From Stratiolaelaps scimitus (taxonomy: Eukaryota > Arthropoda > Arachnida > Mesostigmata > Laelapidae): DNA of 64,000 bases. The stretch lies in assembly GCA_019614645.1 (NCBI GenBank), contig JABWDB010000005.1, forward strand, positions 11,564,001-11,628,000. Reading direction: 5' to 3'. The position numbers were made by a program, and so were the translations under genes. Shown piece by piece: positions 63,696 to 64,000 of this stretch (positions within the stretch are counted from its first letter, which is position 1; each line of letters begins with the position of its first letter). The notes below the pieces were generated by a model. The model did no database searches. It was not told where the DNA came from and worked only from the letters and a program-made list of their open reading frames with translations.

Positions 63696-63721
63696 GTACA
63701 TATATCCAAGTATACATATAC

Positions 63722-63722
<1 letters not shown>

Positions 63723-63768
<46 letters not shown>
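63723..63768. repeat. (TA)n microsatellite
   Basis: About 46 bp of TA repeat directly beside the 16-bp hairpin. Confidence 0.95.
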
Positions 63769-63770
<2 letters not shown>

Positions 63771-63944
63771 TGCAGTTCCTGGTGTCGAAGGACCACCAAT
63801 CACTCCCTTAAAGCGATTCTTGTTCAATTGGCGAGAGGAAGGCAGATGAGGCGGCTTTAGTTGGCGGACAATAACCAGTCGGCAGGGGACAGACGAAATT
63901 CTTTCTGTAATATACAAATATGACTCAACCAAACTAGCTCTCAA

Positions 63945-64000
63945 GGGAAAGAAGAGAATAAGCAAAGGTGGCCCCAACAGGTCCCCTCATAGTAATACCT
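63945..64000 (+). repeat. Dispersed repeat, copy 2 (reaches the window edge)
   Basis: Matches the copy at 17383-17435 in the same orientation. The match runs to the last base of the window, so the element may continue outside. Confidence 0.7.

Overview
The window is eukaryotic, intron-rich DNA, most likely from an arthropod. The protein modules match those I associate with large arthropod extracellular proteins, and (TA)n microsatellites and CAG/CTG/CCG triplet runs are frequent. A chelicerate, perhaps a mite, is my best guess, but this is inference and no marker in the window settles it.

Almost all coding signal belongs to one very large gene on the minus strand, running from a start codon at 49355 down past position 1, so its 3' end lies outside the window. 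I could chain 28 coding exons. Each has a GT donor and an AG acceptor on the minus strand, and intron phases agree at every junction. One acceptor, that of exon 17, is weak and partly chosen to fit the phase. Together the exons give about 3,764 codons without a stop. The predicted product has a signal peptide, then many copies of an aromatic/threonine module (type A, pattern T-T-Y/F-T-Y/F-Y/F-T-T, a short Gly-containing turn, then V-x-S-R-x-E-x-V) and six copies of a second module (type B, pattern G-T-Y/F-I-x-G-x-Y-A-H/Q). These are separated by long Ser/Thr/Pro-rich linkers. It also has an Arg/Gln-rich basic block, a Gln/Tyr/Pro low-complexity block, a His/Cys segment and a furin-like RRKR site. 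I read it as a secreted, mucin-like matrix or cuticle-associated protein of unknown function.

Layout: 1-6.0 kb holds the C-terminal exons, densely packed. 6.5-10.3 kb is one giant exon. 15.5-49.4 kb holds the N-terminal exons, many of them small and carrying about one module each, in long introns rich in simple repeats. 49.4-64 kb is upstream sequence with no gene I can support. It contains triplet-repeat-rich DNA, a decayed non-LTR reverse transcriptase fragment near 57.2-57.9 kb, a perfect 16-bp hairpin at 63.65 kb and a short dispersed repeat whose other copy lies in an intron at 17.4 kb.

No rRNA, tRNA, CRISPR array or convincing second protein-coding gene was found. The most unusual thing here is the giant modular gene itself.
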